Shown here in pieces: positions 1 to 13,900 of a stretch of DNA of 64,000 nt; positions within the stretch are counted from its first letter, which is position 1, and each line of letters begins with the position of its first letter. The DNA comes from Pseudoips prasinana. Taxonomy: Eukaryota > Arthropoda > Insecta > Lepidoptera > Nolidae. Position numbers and translations under genes: made by a program. The notes under the pieces were generated by a model. The model was given only the letters and a program-made list of their open reading frames with translations. It searched no databases and was not told where the DNA came from. The stretch lies in contig OX621249.1 of NCBI GenBank assembly GCA_951640165.1, positions 25,401,201 through 25,465,200 on the forward strand, written 5' to 3'.

Positions 1-320
1 GAAAGTCTTGTCTTATTCGAACTTATACCTGCCGCCACATTCCGCCACAGACCCTCTCACTAAAAGTGAAAATACCATCCTTATCACCTGGAATAGTCAT
101 CTACCACCGTGTGTTTCACAAGAAACTTTTCGCCGCGCACGGTCTGTGGGATCAATTAACTCCGGAGGTATATCAAATCCGGTATGACATGGCAACCTTC
201 AAGAAAGGAGCATATTCCTTTCTTAAAGGCTGGCAACACACTTGCGGCTTCGCTGGTGTTGCGAGGGTCCATGGATAGCAGGGACCCATTTGCTCATTTG
301 CTAACCTATTATATACATAG
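1..320 (+). repeat. Dispersed repeat fragment at the left edge (repeat T)
   Basis: The stretch YDMATFKKGAYSFLKGWQ encoded around 180-235 has decayed relatives at 16045-16140 (+) and 45200-45420 (-). It is a repeated non-LTR-derived or SINE-like piece, not a host exon. Confidence 0.5.
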
Positions 321-321
321 A

Positions 322-557
322 CGGTCGCCGTAGCCTAGTTGGTAGTGCTCCTGCCTACGAAGCTGGTGGTCCTGGGTTCGAATCCCGGTAAGTGCAAATA
401 TTTGTGTGATAAGCTCGAATATTTGTTTCTGAGTCATGGATGTTTTCTATGTATTTAAGTATTTATCTATCTATATATAAGTTTGTATAGCGTCGCCTGG
501 TACCCATAGTACAAGCTTAGCTTATATAGCTTTGCTTAGATATTATTATTATTATAG
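322..557 (+). repeat. SINE-A copy (tRNA-derived)
   Basis: The head has an A-box-like TAGCCTAGTTGGTAG and a B-box GGTTCGAATCC, followed by a common body (ATATTTGTTTCTGAGTC..., GTCGCCTGGTACCCATAG) and an (ATT)n tail. About ten more copies occur in the window, which defines the family. This copy has a rearranged tail. Confidence 0.85.
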
Positions 558-689
558 ATATAATTACATAAAAAAAAATAGTCAATTAAGCTAGAGAGCA
601 AATAAGAGAGAGAGGCAAAAAAGCCTGCATTTATTTTTGCGTAGCCATGCCACAGAGAGACGCATAGATATCAAACATATATATGTTTT

Positions 690-1060
690 TATTCACGGAG
701 GCTTTAAAAAAGCGCTTGTAAATAGTCAGAACATGTTTGTAGTAAAATATAATTAATTTATAATTATTTTTAGATACATATAGATATTTACGTACACGGA
801 TCGTGTAAAAAAAATACAATAAGATTTATTTTATAATAGTAATGATATTAAGCTAGCTTATATTAAGTTATTGACAAGGAGATCATGTGTTGAATTATTT
901 TCGAAATTCAAAATTTCATATATATTTTTACTACATGTTGTCTGAATGGTTCCGTCTATATTAAGGTACGAATTAAATATTATTATTATGGCGGACCTTG
1001 TGTTTATAAAGACAGTCGCGCTTTAATACTACCACCGGATCCAATGCGCCCCAACTGACA
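690..1060 (-). repeat. Repeat X copy: non-LTR 3' end
   Basis: It shares the block GCGCTTGTAAATAGTCAG, the block TTGTCTGAATGGTT and the CGCGCTTTAA end with copies at 3345-3636, 23510-24074, 25720-25840, 29400-29715 and 53075-53415. Read on the - strand it ends in AATAAAAACC plus an A/T tail, like a retrotransposon 3' UTR. Confidence 0.65.
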
Positions 1061-1194
1061 TAACTGAATCACTGCTGCGCTCTTTCCCACGGAATGGGGC
1101 ATCAATGATTCATGTATTCCACTAAATGTTAGCTATATTTTTACTAACATAGAATAAGTCTTATGTATTACTATCAATTTTGAGTCTTTGCTTA

Positions 1195-1450
1195 CTTTAA
1201 TAAATGCTTGCTTTTCGTATGGGTAGTGGTAACCCTAGTGTGAGAGTTGCTCAAGCCGCTCAGTAAGCCTCTGACATGGCTTAACGACTGTTGTCTAATG
1301 ACTACAACCGGGACCGACAGCTTAACGTGCCCTCCGAAGCACGGAGACGCTCAAAAATTAAACCACTTTGGCGGTCACCCATCTATGGACTTACCGCGAG
1401 CCTAGTTGCTTAACCTCGCCGATTGCTTACGGACTCGTGAGAGCATCTAG
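1195..1450 (+). repeat. SINE-B-like copy
   Basis: It contains the shared block GTATGGGTAGTGGTAACCC ... GACCGACAGCTTAACG ... CATCTATGGACT seen again at 30270-30420 and, split, at 32424-32499 with 32870-33045. It is probably a short interspersed element. No coding content. Confidence 0.55.
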
Positions 1451-1584
1451 CTATTTTTAATAAATAATTTTATTATTATTATTATAACACGTAATAGACA
1501 TTTGCAGGATATGAATACGTTACAAAATGAATAACATGTGAATGTTTTATATTACTTATAACAACTGTTTCTATTTTATTTCAG

Positions 1585-1657
1585 TTAAGCCTGTGATTGA
1601 CAAAGGTGATACTGAGGTCCATGTTACATTAGGAAGTGATGCTAAACTCTCTTGTAG
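1585..1657 (+). CDS. Exon 1 of visible gene: first half of Ig1
   Basis: The acceptor TTTCAG ends at 1584 and the donor GTAAGT starts at 1658. The 73 nt encode [12 protein letters not shown]... up to the B-strand Cys (KLSC). The exon begins inside a codon, so at least one coding exon lies upstream of the window. No plausible upstream coding exon is visible in 1-1584. Confidence 0.85.
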
Positions 1658-1956
1658 GTAAGTTTATAATAAAAACACGGGTGCCGGACCATTACGTGTG
1701 GAAAAGGCGGCGTTCACAACTGCTTACCGTACCGGTGGCTAGGGCCAATCTACTGGCAAAACCCTCACTCACCCGAGCAATTAGGTTAACTAATGAAGTA
1801 CACGAAAAAGTGGATATATTCTCATGTAATTTGAGTGAATTCGTAAGGACTGGTGACCTGTAATACAGGTATTTATAACCTAAATCAGGCACCAGTCTCT
1901 CACAAAGTCCTATGTTATACAAGAATGTATTAAACTATGTATGTTTATATAAGGAT

Positions 1957-1989
<33 letters not shown>

Positions 1990-4900
1990 GGGACAATGTC
2001 ACACAGATCATCCTAGCCCCAAACTAAGCAAAGCTTGTACTATGGGTACCAGGCGACGATATACATACTTATATAGATAGATAAATACTTAAATATATAG
2101 AAAACGTCCATGACTCAGAAACAAATATTCGTGCTCATCACACAAATATTTGCACTTACCGGGATTCGAACCCAGGACCACCAGCTTCGTAGGCAGGAGC
2201 ACTACCAACTAGGCTACGGTGACCGCAATATAAGGATCCTATTAAAGTTGCATGAATAATTAGTTAAAAAAAAATAGTTCAATAAGTTGTTTATAATTTT
2301 AAAACCAACACTATCGCATTAGGTCAAGACCTGTAATGATAGGTGTTATTAAGGAGAGAAATAAATAAATAAATAAATAAATTTTTATTGGTTAGACCAT
2401 ATTATATATTAGCCGTGTGGTTTCTGGCCTAGAAAGAATAACAGGGTTACCCCATACCATCCCGAGGGTGTCGTAAAAGTAGTCGGGCAGTAGCGCCACC
2501 TGTGTACTATATTTCATTTCAATTTTAAAAAGCCTTTAAGCCAACACCACCCTTATCGTCCTCAGTCAGAAGATGGACAGAACCATTCTGGGGCACTGGG
2601 TTCAAGTACAAGTGCGTGTACCTGGAGCCCCAGAATGTGGCAGATACTTAAATGATATATATTTTTTTTAATTACTAATATAGTTATAATGATGTAATTT
2701 ACTAACAATATTATGGGCCAAGTGTCTGAAATAAAAAGATTTTATTTTTTATTTTTTTAAATAATTGTAATTTTTTTAGCAACCAGTTTAGTCAGGTTGT
2801 CCGTCGAAATAGGCCTCCCTTAGTCTTTTCCATACGTCTCTGTCTCGAGCAAGTCTTCGCCATCCTTTTGGTAGATCATCTTCCCATCTTTTTATTTGTC
2901 GTCCTTTGTGTATTCTTTTCCCGTTTCTAGGATACCACTCCATTACGTCTTTCGTCCATTTTTCTTTTTTTGTTCTCATAATGTGACCTACTCATAGTTT
3001 CATTTGAGACGTTTTATTTTTGTTTACTATAGCTACCATCTAACTGCGGTGACTACGGCAAATCCTTCCAAATGGGAACGTTATAGAAACCTTTGGGGTT
3101 GGCCTATATCCAGCTGTGAACGATATTAGGCTTATGATGATGATGAGGACTATTCCGTCCACATGCCGACAACTGGAACTTCTATAGATATCCCAAGTAA
3201 AGACTAGCACATACTCGAAGTGGTAGACGAACGCTGAGGAAAAAGCTAAGGTCCAATGATGCTTTAGGTCCCGCAAGAATTTAATCAAAAAGCCATTCCT
3301 ACGTAGTAAGAAAAAGTAATTTGCTAGTGGCAGAAATATGATAAATAAAATAAAAATAAAAAAGGTTTTTATTCACGTAGACTTAAAGAAAGCGCTTGTA
3401 AATAGTCAGAACATGTTCGTAGTAATATATAATTAATTTCTAATTATTTCTAGGTACATATAGATATATAGTTACACGTATTGTAGGAAATAATTTACAA
3501 TAAGATTTATTTTATAATAGTAACGATATTTAGATAACTTAAATTAAGTTATTGTCCAGGATCATGTGTAGGTTTAATGATCTAAATTTTAAATTTTAGC
3601 TATAATTTTACTACATATTGTCTGAATTGGTCTGATGGAAATCTGAATGAGAAAGAAAAGGTATTGATTTATAGAGTAGATTTATAGAGTATTCAGTTAG
3701 AGAGTACACAAAGCGAAATGGAAAATATTATTTTAGAAAATATTGATTTGAAAAAGACAATACATAGCATGAATCAAGAATTATGTGTATTGAAGCAATT
3801 ATGTAAAAGCCCATTATCATCATACAGCCACAATATGTCATCGAGTGCCAAAAAAAGCATTCGACGTCGACTTACAAATAGCTTCCAAACAACTCCATTT
3901 AAACCTAACGAACCTACTACTAACACCTCCTTAGAACTAAGAAGACAAACAATTACACAAATGGAGCAGCAACTAATGATGAATGAAACAAACAAAATAC
4001 AAAAGCTGCCATGTACGTCAACGGAAAACACAGAAAACAAAACTGATACAACCCCACTTTTTAACAACACAGAAGATCCAAAAACGTGTACTGAAAATTG
4101 TTCAGTCTCAGGAAACACGAAAAATACAACAAGCACTGAGATGAAAAACGAGTCATTTAATATGCCGAATCCTAGTTATAAGCTCAAGTGCCAAAAAAGA
4201 GCATTTATTGTTGGCGGGGCGCAGTGTAGAGGACTAGCAACACAACTCATAAAATCAAGATATTACAATCCATATAACTACTATAACTTTCTGTCTATTG
4301 TAAAGCCAAACGCCTCTACGGCGGAAATCTTAAGTAGCATTAAATTATTAGACATTAATTCTGAAGATAAATTGATAATATCTGTTGGACAAAATGATTA
4401 TAACACCTTGAAAATGACAACCGAATTGTGCTTATTTTTACAATCTGTTAAGTGTCCTGTGATCATCTTATGCGTGAATAAAAACATCTGCTCCAATAAA
4501 ATAAGTCTTAATAGAATGATAAAACTAATTTGCACACAAAATAAAGATTGTTGTTTTGTGGAAGATTATTATAATAGAACATCACTTTGTTACAAAATTA
4601 ATCTTTTTATAGATCAAATAGACTACAACAAACGGTTCTTATCTTTCAAAAATTGTCACAACGAAAACTTAAAGGTATTGGGATCGAAGTCTAGACAAAA
4701 CAACTTATCCGTAAAACACCAAAGCTCACAAACGGACATGTCGTTATTTGACAGTAAAACTGAAAATAAATTACCGGTCTTAAATAATGCGACTAAAAAA
4801 GATAAAATAAACAATTCAGTACAGCAACATTTTTTTCGTGGCCAGGAACTATAATATAACGATATTACATCAAAATATTGCCGGTGTCATAAGTAAGTTA

Positions 4901-7900
4901 GATGAAATCGAGCTAGCCTTAAACCTACTCTGCGACAATAAATATTTTATCGATATTATGTGCCTAACTGAAACATTCATTAAATCTGGAGAGGAAGAAA
5001 ATATGTTAATTAAATTATTTAAATTAGGAAGCAGCTTTTCTAGGAAATATCAAAAACGAGGTGGTGTATGTATACTTATAAAACAAGACGTAGAATGTGA
5101 AAATATACAATGGTTAAACAGTATTGCGGTAGAAAACCATTTTGAGATATGTGGTATACAATTAAAAAAATATAAAATAAACTTACTCTGTGTATACAGA
5201 ACACCCAACTCCGATATAGACATTTTTTTTAGAAAATTGCAAGTACAATTGGATAAATTAATTAGGAAAGATAAATACAAAATAATAATATGTGGTGACT
5301 TTAATATTAATTTTCTAGGTAGCAGTAAAATTAAAGATGAGTTTTTAAACATTATATACAATTATAACTTAAACTATCATATAAACAAAGCCACAAGACA
5401 AAATACATGTATTGATAATATATTAAGTGATATAAAAGACGCTAAAGGGGAAATCCATGAACTAGGTCTATCAGACCATAATACGGGACAAACTTTAATA
5501 ATCAAAGCAAAGCATGATTGTAATGTAAATAGACAATGGTTTGCCTATAAAAGAGACATGTGTAATGAAAATATAGAAAAATTTCGCTATTATCTAAGGA
5601 ACATGTCATTTTCTGAAGTTTTTTCTAAAACTGATGTAAACCATGCATTTTCCTCTTTACACGATGAGATCTGCCTCTTTTATAATCTGTGTTTCCCAAT
5701 TATAAAAATTAAAATGAATAAAAATTCTGCTAAACCAAAATGGATCACGAACGGTCTAAAAAAATCATTCATAAGTAAGAGAAAGCTCCAAAGCAGGTAC
5801 TATAAAAATAAGACTTCACAAAATAAGAAAAAATATAATGACTATAGAAAAATACTTAAACAATGCATGACAGATACACAAAGGGATAAAAATAAAATAT
5901 ATATACAGAAATCTGAAAACAAATGCAGAGCGACATGGAAAATCGTTAATGACAAACTAAAACAAAACGATGTAAATAATGAAATAAACGAATTAATTCA
6001 TTGTCAAACTTCACTGACGAAGGGTGAAGATATAGCGACATTCTTTAATGAATACTTTATAAACATTGCAAAGCCTACCGAAAATTTAAATTATACAAAA
6101 AATCATGAAAATGTTCGACGACCAACTCATTCCATATTTCTAGAACCTGTAGACTGCTTAGAAGTTTTTAAAACTACAATGCAATTGCGTAACACAAACT
6201 CAGCGGGATATGATAATATTACCACAAAGATTCTAAAACAAAATATACTCCCCATACTGAAACCTTTGACGCATATAATTAATTTATCTTTGGAGAACGG
6301 TGTGTTTCCCGATGGTTTAAAGTTTTCCGTAGTAAAACCAATTTTCAAGAAGGGATCTAAATCTGAAGCTGGTAATTACAGGCCAATAACCTTAGTTCCA
6401 GTTATCTCTAAAATATTCGAAAAAATCATGTGCACCAGGCTTATGAGCTTCTTTGATAAAAATAATGTAATTAACTCGCAACAAAATGGTTTCATCAAGA
6501 ATAAATCTACTTCATTAGCATGCTTTAAACTTGTGAAGGAAATTCTTGATGCATTAGATAATAAACAGATCCCACTAGCCGTATTTCTAGATTTAAGCAA
6601 AGCATTCGATATGGTATGTAACGACAGGCTATTAAGCAAGTTTGAGCAGTATGGAATCAGAGGGCCTGCTTATGACTGGTTCCAAAGCTACTTAATAGGT
6701 CGGCAACAGTGTACTGAGATCAAAAAAAATTGTAAAAAGACTCAAATAGAAGAAACTTTCAGATCACCGTATTTGATCAACCACTACAGCGTACCACAAG
6801 GTAGTGTGCTTGGGCCTATTCTATTCATAGTATACATCAACGAATTACCTAACTCAACTGACCAATTTACTATATTATTTGCAGACGATACTACTATTTT
6901 AACAAAAGAACAAACGATTGAAAATGCAGTATCTGTAACAAATAAAGCTTTAATGGATATAATAAGCTGGCTAGAAGCTAATAATTTAAAAATTAATATT
7001 AGTAAAACTAAATTTATGAGATATTTGACATATAATAATAAAAATATAGGTAATATAGGAGACATATCTTTGAATTATAATAATATTGACATCGATGAGG
7101 TACATAACATAAAATTTTTAGGAATAGTTACTGACCGTTTCTGCAACTGGAAAGCTCAAGTAGATAATGTATGTAAGAAAATCAATAAATTCATATTTGC
7201 GCTTAGGAAAATTAAAAATATAACAAACAGAGAAACAGCCTTAATGGTATACCACAGCCATGTGTGCTCTATTCTTAGATACGGTGTGATCTTATGGGGA
7301 AACTCGACCGACGCTGAAAGAGCGTTTATAGTACAAAAAAAATGTTTAAGGTCAATCTTCAATCTAAAGTGGACAGATTCCTGCCAACCGATATTTATTA
7401 GAGAAAAAATACTGACATTACCATCAATATACATATACGAGATGTGCAAATTCGTGAGAAATCATATTTTACTATTCGAAAAAGACGAAAAGGCTGAAAT
7501 GAAAAGAAAAATCGTACGCAAACCATTAGTAGGACCAAGAAGTAGGCTAAAAATAGGTGATAAGAACTGCTATAATATGGGTGTTAAGGTATTCAATAAA
7601 CTTCCAGAAAAGCTTAGACACCTACCTGACAATGAATTTTTCAGGACGCTCTTTAAGTGGCTATGTGACAGATGTTTTTATTCAATTGATGACTACATTA
7701 AATATAAATTCACATAAATATGTAATTAGCCTAAATATTTTGACATTGAAATTTTAATTGACATTTTCTAATCTATAATAACTAACATTGTTTTTAAATC
7801 TTATTTTTAATTATTGTTTGGATTCAATCATGTATTAACTACTATTAACAAATTAAATAATTACTATCAATTTCAATGTAATAAGTGTTAAATTATAATC

Positions 7901-10900
7901 TACCTATTACTTTAAATATTTGCACGACATATTCTGTCGAATATAGTGAAACGATAATATAATACCATCAAAATGTAACCTGTATTCTCGCAAATAAAGA
8001 GTTCATTCATTCATTCATTCATTCATTCATTCATACCTAATCATCAGCCTCATATCGTCCGCTGCTGGAGTTAGGCCTCCCCAAAGGCTTCCATTTCATA
8101 GTCACCGTGCTTGGCATGTGAGTTGGAGTCCGCAGTTAGGTGCTAGCTAGTACACAGGTGGCGCTGCTGCCCGACTACCTGGGCCCTGTTTAATAAAGCT
8201 GACAAGTCGACATATATGTCCAAAAATGACATATTTGTGGAATTGTCGTGCTGAGGACGTTTAATAAAAGTGACAAACATGTAAAAAGTCGACATAAAAT
8301 CTTTGACATTGTCATTTAAAAACGCGTTTAATAAAACTTGACATATGTCAAAAAACTACAGTCAAATTATTTCCGACAATTTTTTGTTGACAATTGTCGG
8401 AATTTCGTGAAAATTGTGTCAAATTGTGACATATTTGCTGATCATTCTGTTTTATGAAGACAAATGAGGATAAAACAAGAAAAAAATATCTACAAAGTCA
8501 TAGAATGAAGTAATCAAAAAAATAAATAATAATAATTGAATATTATTAAATTGATTCTGCTTTTAAATGACCGTCGTTGCCTCCTCGTTTGTATTTGTTC
8601 CAAGTATTCGTCATCACTACTCTCGCTGCTTGGTGTAGGTACCATTGTTTGTATAAAACTTTTTATAAACACTACACCTTCAATATTCAAAATATGAATC
8701 ACGACAGAAGGTAAGGCGCCTGTCAGATTTTTTGGACAATTCTACAAATATGTTAATATGTCATTGTCACCTGTCACTCAAAAAGTTTTATTAAACAGAA
8801 ATATGTCGGATTGTCGTGACATATTTCTAGATTTTCCACCATGACAGTTTTGTCACCTGTAAGTTTTATTAAACAGAAACAATGTCGAATTGTAACTTTT
8901 TGACATATGTCGGACTTGTCGAATTGTAACTTTTTGACATATGTCGGACTTGTCGAATTGTCAACTTTATTAAACAAGCCCTTGGAGTATCCCTCAGTCG
9001 CCCTTTACGACACTCACGGCATGGCATGGGGTGGCCCTGTTATTCTTTCGGGGCCGGAAACCGCACGGGTAGTTCTGTTTATTTAGGATTTATTTATTTA
9101 CATTTTTTCAGAGTAATCCAAGGGATACCCAAAGCTTCAATGCAATGGTTGTTCCGTCAGCATGGGGCAAATGCATACATTAGTATGCCGGATGCAACCG
9201 AAACAATTACCCTGAGGTCCATTAGCAGTACTAATATTGGAAATTACAAATGCATCGCAAAAAATATTGTAGGAGAATACAGTTATATCACAGATGTAAT
9301 ATTGGATTGTAAGTATATATTTAAAAATAAATATCAATATCATAGATCAATTAACACACTGGCATCTGGTACCAAACTAATAAATATATTAAATATCGCC
9401 TTTTACTGAACGTGATTTAACTAAACACCATTTACCCGTTTTCATTTCATACAACTCTTGTCCATCCTAAGGTCGCAGCTAGCGATAAGACCGCCCTTTG
9501 TACATTATTACAGTCACCGTAACCTAGTTGGTAGTGCTCCTGCCTATGAACCTGGTGGTCCTGGGTTCAAATCCCGGTAAAAGCAAATATTTGTGTGATG
9601 CTCAAATATTTGTTTCTGAATCATGGATGTTTTCTATGTATATAAGTATTTATCTATCTATATAAGTATGTATATCGTCACCTGGTACCCATAAAACAAG
9701 CGTTGCTTAGTTTGGGGCTAGGATGATCTGTGTGACAGTGACAAAAAAAAACTTATAATAAAAAAAAAATTATAATTATGCAACTATGTTTTTTCTATTT
9801 TTGTAATTTTTGGTGTACAATTCTATATCGTAAACTTATAGAAAACAACATCCGGGACAGTGTTTAGGGACTGCCTATAGAAGTGAAATATGTATTTTTT
9901 CATTGCTCATACTCGGAAAGTAGTCTTTATTTGATCCAACTAGCGAGTGAAAGATGCTACTCCCCACCTTTAGGCGGCAAATACTCATAGTTATTGCATC
10001 CCTCCGTATGGTAGGAATAAATTTAAAAAATAGATCAAAATTTGGTAAGGCGTAGTCGATGTAAAAAATGTAACATATTAAAGAAAAATTGCTTCGGCAA
10101 TGTGTATAAACGGCCAGCATGAATATAGAAAAGACCCACCGTCGTACGAATATGCGATCAGGTCACGTGACCTGACGCGAGTTTAACATTTTTTACATAC
10201 ATACATACATAGACTCACGCCTGTTTCCCAGAGGGGTAGGCAGAGACGACGGATTTCCATTTGTCACGATCTTTGCATACTTCTTTTGCCTCGATTACTG
10301 TCATTATATTCTTCATACATGCTCGCCGGTTTAGGGTACTTCTGACCTGCCCTTTCTTGAGAACATCTCCAATTTGGTCAGAGAATGTTCGACGTGGTCT
10401 TCCCCTTCCGGTTGTCCCATTCACACAGGCCAGGTATACTTCTTTTGTCAATCTTCTTTCATTCATCCTTTCTAAATGGCCAAACCATCTCAGCATGCCT
10501 TTTTCAATCTTTGTGACTACATCCTCTTTCACACCACAACGCTCTCTTACATCAGTATTTTGAATTCTGTCTCTCAAAGTCACACCACACATACTTCTCA
10601 GAGCTCTCATTTCCACTGCATTTATTTTACTTTCATTCTTTTTCTGCCATACCCAACTTTCACTTCCATACATTAAAGTTGGCACTAACACTCCATCGTG
10701 CACGGCTAGTCGAGCCTTCTTTGATACTTGCCGGCTACTCATAAAGGCGTGTAGTGCCCCATTCACTCTGTTCCCCGCATTTACTCTTCTAACAATATCT
10801 TTTTCATATTTCCCATCTCTCGTAAACAAAGTTCCCAAATATACAAACTCATTCACCTGTTCGACTTTCTCTCCTCCAATCACAACATCACACGCTGTCG

Positions 10901-13900
10901 TGTATTCATCCCTCTCAAATACCATTACTTTCGTCTTACCTACATTCATTTTCATCCCTTTCCTTTCAAAAGATTCATACATATTTGTTACCATCACCTG
11001 CAACTCGTCCGCCGATGATGCAAGTAAAACTTGATCATCAGCGTAAAGCAGACATTTGATGAGTAACTCATTCATCCTTACACCGCATTCACTTTCTTTC
11101 AAATCTTTTAAACAGCTATCCATGAATAGGTTAAACAACCACGGTGACGCTACACATCCCTGTCTAACACCCTTTTGGATGCTAAACCACTCGGTGTATG
11201 ACCCGTTAATCCTCACGCAAGCTCTGGAATCCCTATAAAGAGATTTCAGTGCTTGAACAAGGTTGTCGTTCAACCCATACATGGACAGTACCGACCATAG
11301 TTCATTCCTCAACACTCTATCGTAGGCCTTTTCTAAGTCTACGAAGGCACAGTAGACCTTTTGGTTTTTGCCCAAAAACTTCTCTACTATGCTTCGCAGA
11401 GAAAAGACCTGATCCGTGCATCCCATTCCTTTCCGAAAACCCGCCTGTGCATCCCATATTTTCGCATCGGTTTCTTTCACAACTCTTTCAACCAATACTT
11501 TTGCATACAACTTACCAACGACGCTGAGCAGACTAATGCCCCTATAGTTTTTACAGTCTTGCCGTGAGCCTTTCCCTTTGTAAAGAGGTACAATGACAGC
11601 CTTGCACCAATCACTTGGCACTTGGCCGGTGGTATAGCATAGATTGAAAAGGCTGCACAGCTGACTCGCTATGACGCCATGTCCAGCCTTCAGCATCTCG
11701 GAAGTTATCCTGTCATATCCTGGTGACTTACCTGATTTCATACCCTTAATAGCTTTCACAATCTCATCCATACCAATTTCATCTTTACATTTGTTCTCGT
11801 CTATACTTAGTGAACTACGTTCACTCTCTGTTACACCTCTTTCATACAAACTTTCAAAATACTCCTTCCAACGTTTTAACACGCATTCTTCCCCTTTCAC
11901 TATATATCCATCTTGGTCTCGTATGGATTTCAGTTCTGAGGTTTGAGTTATGCCTCTTACTGATCTAACGGATTTCCAGAAAAACTTAATGTTCGTCTGA
12001 AAATCCTTAGACAACCTTCTATCAAAATTATCCTTTTGTTCATTTTTCTTTTCGTTCACCACATCCTTTACAATTCCTTTCATTTTCCTATAATCATTCC
12101 AGGCCCTTTCTATATCCTCATTCGTCGCCTTATGCATTCGTTCGTTTGCTCTGGTGGCTAGCCAGTCTAACCACGCTTTCTTCTTTTCACATACAACTTT
12201 TTGTACACTTTTATCCCACCAAATATTCTTCATCTTTCTTCCTCTTCTTCTCTTTATTACACCACATACTTCACCAGCTACACTCACCACACCTTCTTTG
12301 ACTACCTTCCATAGCTCTTCTACTTCTCTTATCTCTTCAGATCCCTCAAACTTCTCAACCAACTTACTTTTGTACTCATCTGCCACTTCTTCCTCTTGCA
12401 GTTCCTCTACCATCGTACCACCTTGTACCATCTCTGTAACCATGTCTCGAGCAAATAAACTATTCTATTCTATTCTATTCTATTCTATTCTACTTTTATT
12501 CTCTCTAGTACACTTTTAGTCTCAGGGATTCGGTGGCGCCATCCTTTGAACAGACCACTTATTCGGCTCATCACCAGAAAGTGGTCTGTATGGATTGCGG
12601 TCCCACGATAGACAGACTCTTGTGTGTAGAACATTCTTTCTCAGTCTTTCATCTACAATCACGAAGTCAATCATACTCTTTCTCACATTTTTCCTCTCTC
12701 GTGTAAACGTATGTATTCTTATTTTTTACCCATCCCAAAAAAGTGCACAACGCCACCAAAGAAGTTTTCACTTCAAAAATATTTATTAGTATTTGTCACG
12801 TTATGAACTGCACGGTAGAATAAAAAAAAAACCACGTAAATAATAATAATAATATCTAGGGACAATGTCACACGGATCTTCCTAGCCCCAAACTAAGCAA
12901 AGCTTGTACTATGGGTACCAGGCGACGATATACATACTTATATAGATAGATGAATACATAAATACATAGAAAACATTCATGACTCAGAAACAAATATTCG
13001 TGCTCATCACACAAATATTTGCACTTACCGGGATTCGAACCCAGGACCACCAGCTTCGTAGGCAGGAGCACTACCAACTAGGCTAACATTAAATTAATTT
13101 TGAATATGAAATTTTTCTCTACCATTGATTCAAACGCATAACTAAAGAAGAATTGATGCAAAAGATAACTGAAGAATGTGAATTTTCAGATCCTCCGCAG
13201 ATAAGAAGTGATGCAAAACTCGTAAGAGGAAGGGATGGACAAACAGTAACAGTGCGGTGTGACGTCAGCGCTTCACCACCTGCATCAGTCACATGGTATA
13301 AGGGTGGCATCAAAATTGAAAACTCTAGAAAGATGCAAATACATGCTGATAATAGCCTCAGGTAAAAATCTTACACTTACTTACAAAATCAATACGTACA
13401 ATACTTTTAAAATACAAAATCAATACGTAGCTGCGTAGTGTTAATTAATAATAATAATAATATCTGGGGACAATGTCACATAGATCATCCTAGCCCCAAA
13501 CTAAGCAAAGCTTGTACTATGGGTACCAGGCGACGATATTCATACTTATATAGATAGATATAATACTTATATACATAGAAAACATCCATGACTCAGAAAC
13601 AAATATTCGTGCTCATCACACAAATATTTGCACTTACCGGGATTCGAACCCAGGACCACCAGCTTCGTAGGCAGGATCATTACCAACTAGGCTACGGTGA
13701 CCGTCTGCTAATTGTCAGTTTAATCATGCCGGGATGCAATTTGCACCACCCTCCCGCCCGCAAATTTGTGCACATGCAAGAAGGACAATATAAAAAAGCA
13801 AATTACATGCGCCAGTACGATACCCAACACGTGTCAGTACAGTCCTCCACGGACCATTCTCAAGGGTTGCTGACTCGTCGAGTGCATTGCATACAGTGCA

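Larger units (their letters stand above)
3637..8034 (+). mobile_element. CR1-like non-LTR retrotransposon, apparently full length
   Basis: It has a short 5' leader, two long ORFs overlapping by 17 nt, a roughly 300-bp AT-rich 3' UTR with AATAAAG near 7996, and a terminal (ATTC)n tail (about 8001-8034). The tandem short tail without poly(A) is typical of the CR1/L2 group. The 5' border is placed where the flanking repeat X breaks off and is approximate. It lies in intron 1, in the same orientation as the host gene. Confidence 0.8.
10195..12740 (-). mobile_element. RTE-clade non-LTR retrotransposon, 5' truncated
   Basis: The 3' end at the left carries a short (ATGT)n tail (about 10195-10212), typical of RTE elements. 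The coding part continues upstream of the main ORF: 12595-12740 on the - strand still encodes the end of the apurinic-type endonuclease ([15 protein letters not shown], then TDHFLV). The element is therefore truncated inside the endonuclease domain. Confidence 0.85.

Noticed and set aside
1..1584. An additional upstream Ig exon
   Set aside because: Expected because exon 1 starts inside a codon, but no Ig-like frame with acceptor and donor is visible in 1-1584, so it must lie outside the window.
3774..7449. Minus-strand frames inside the CR1-like element
   Set aside because: Shadows of ORF1 and ORF2; no motifs.
10261..12519. Open frames on the + strand across 10.2-12.5 kb
   Set aside because: Antisense shadows of the RTE reverse transcriptase ORF.
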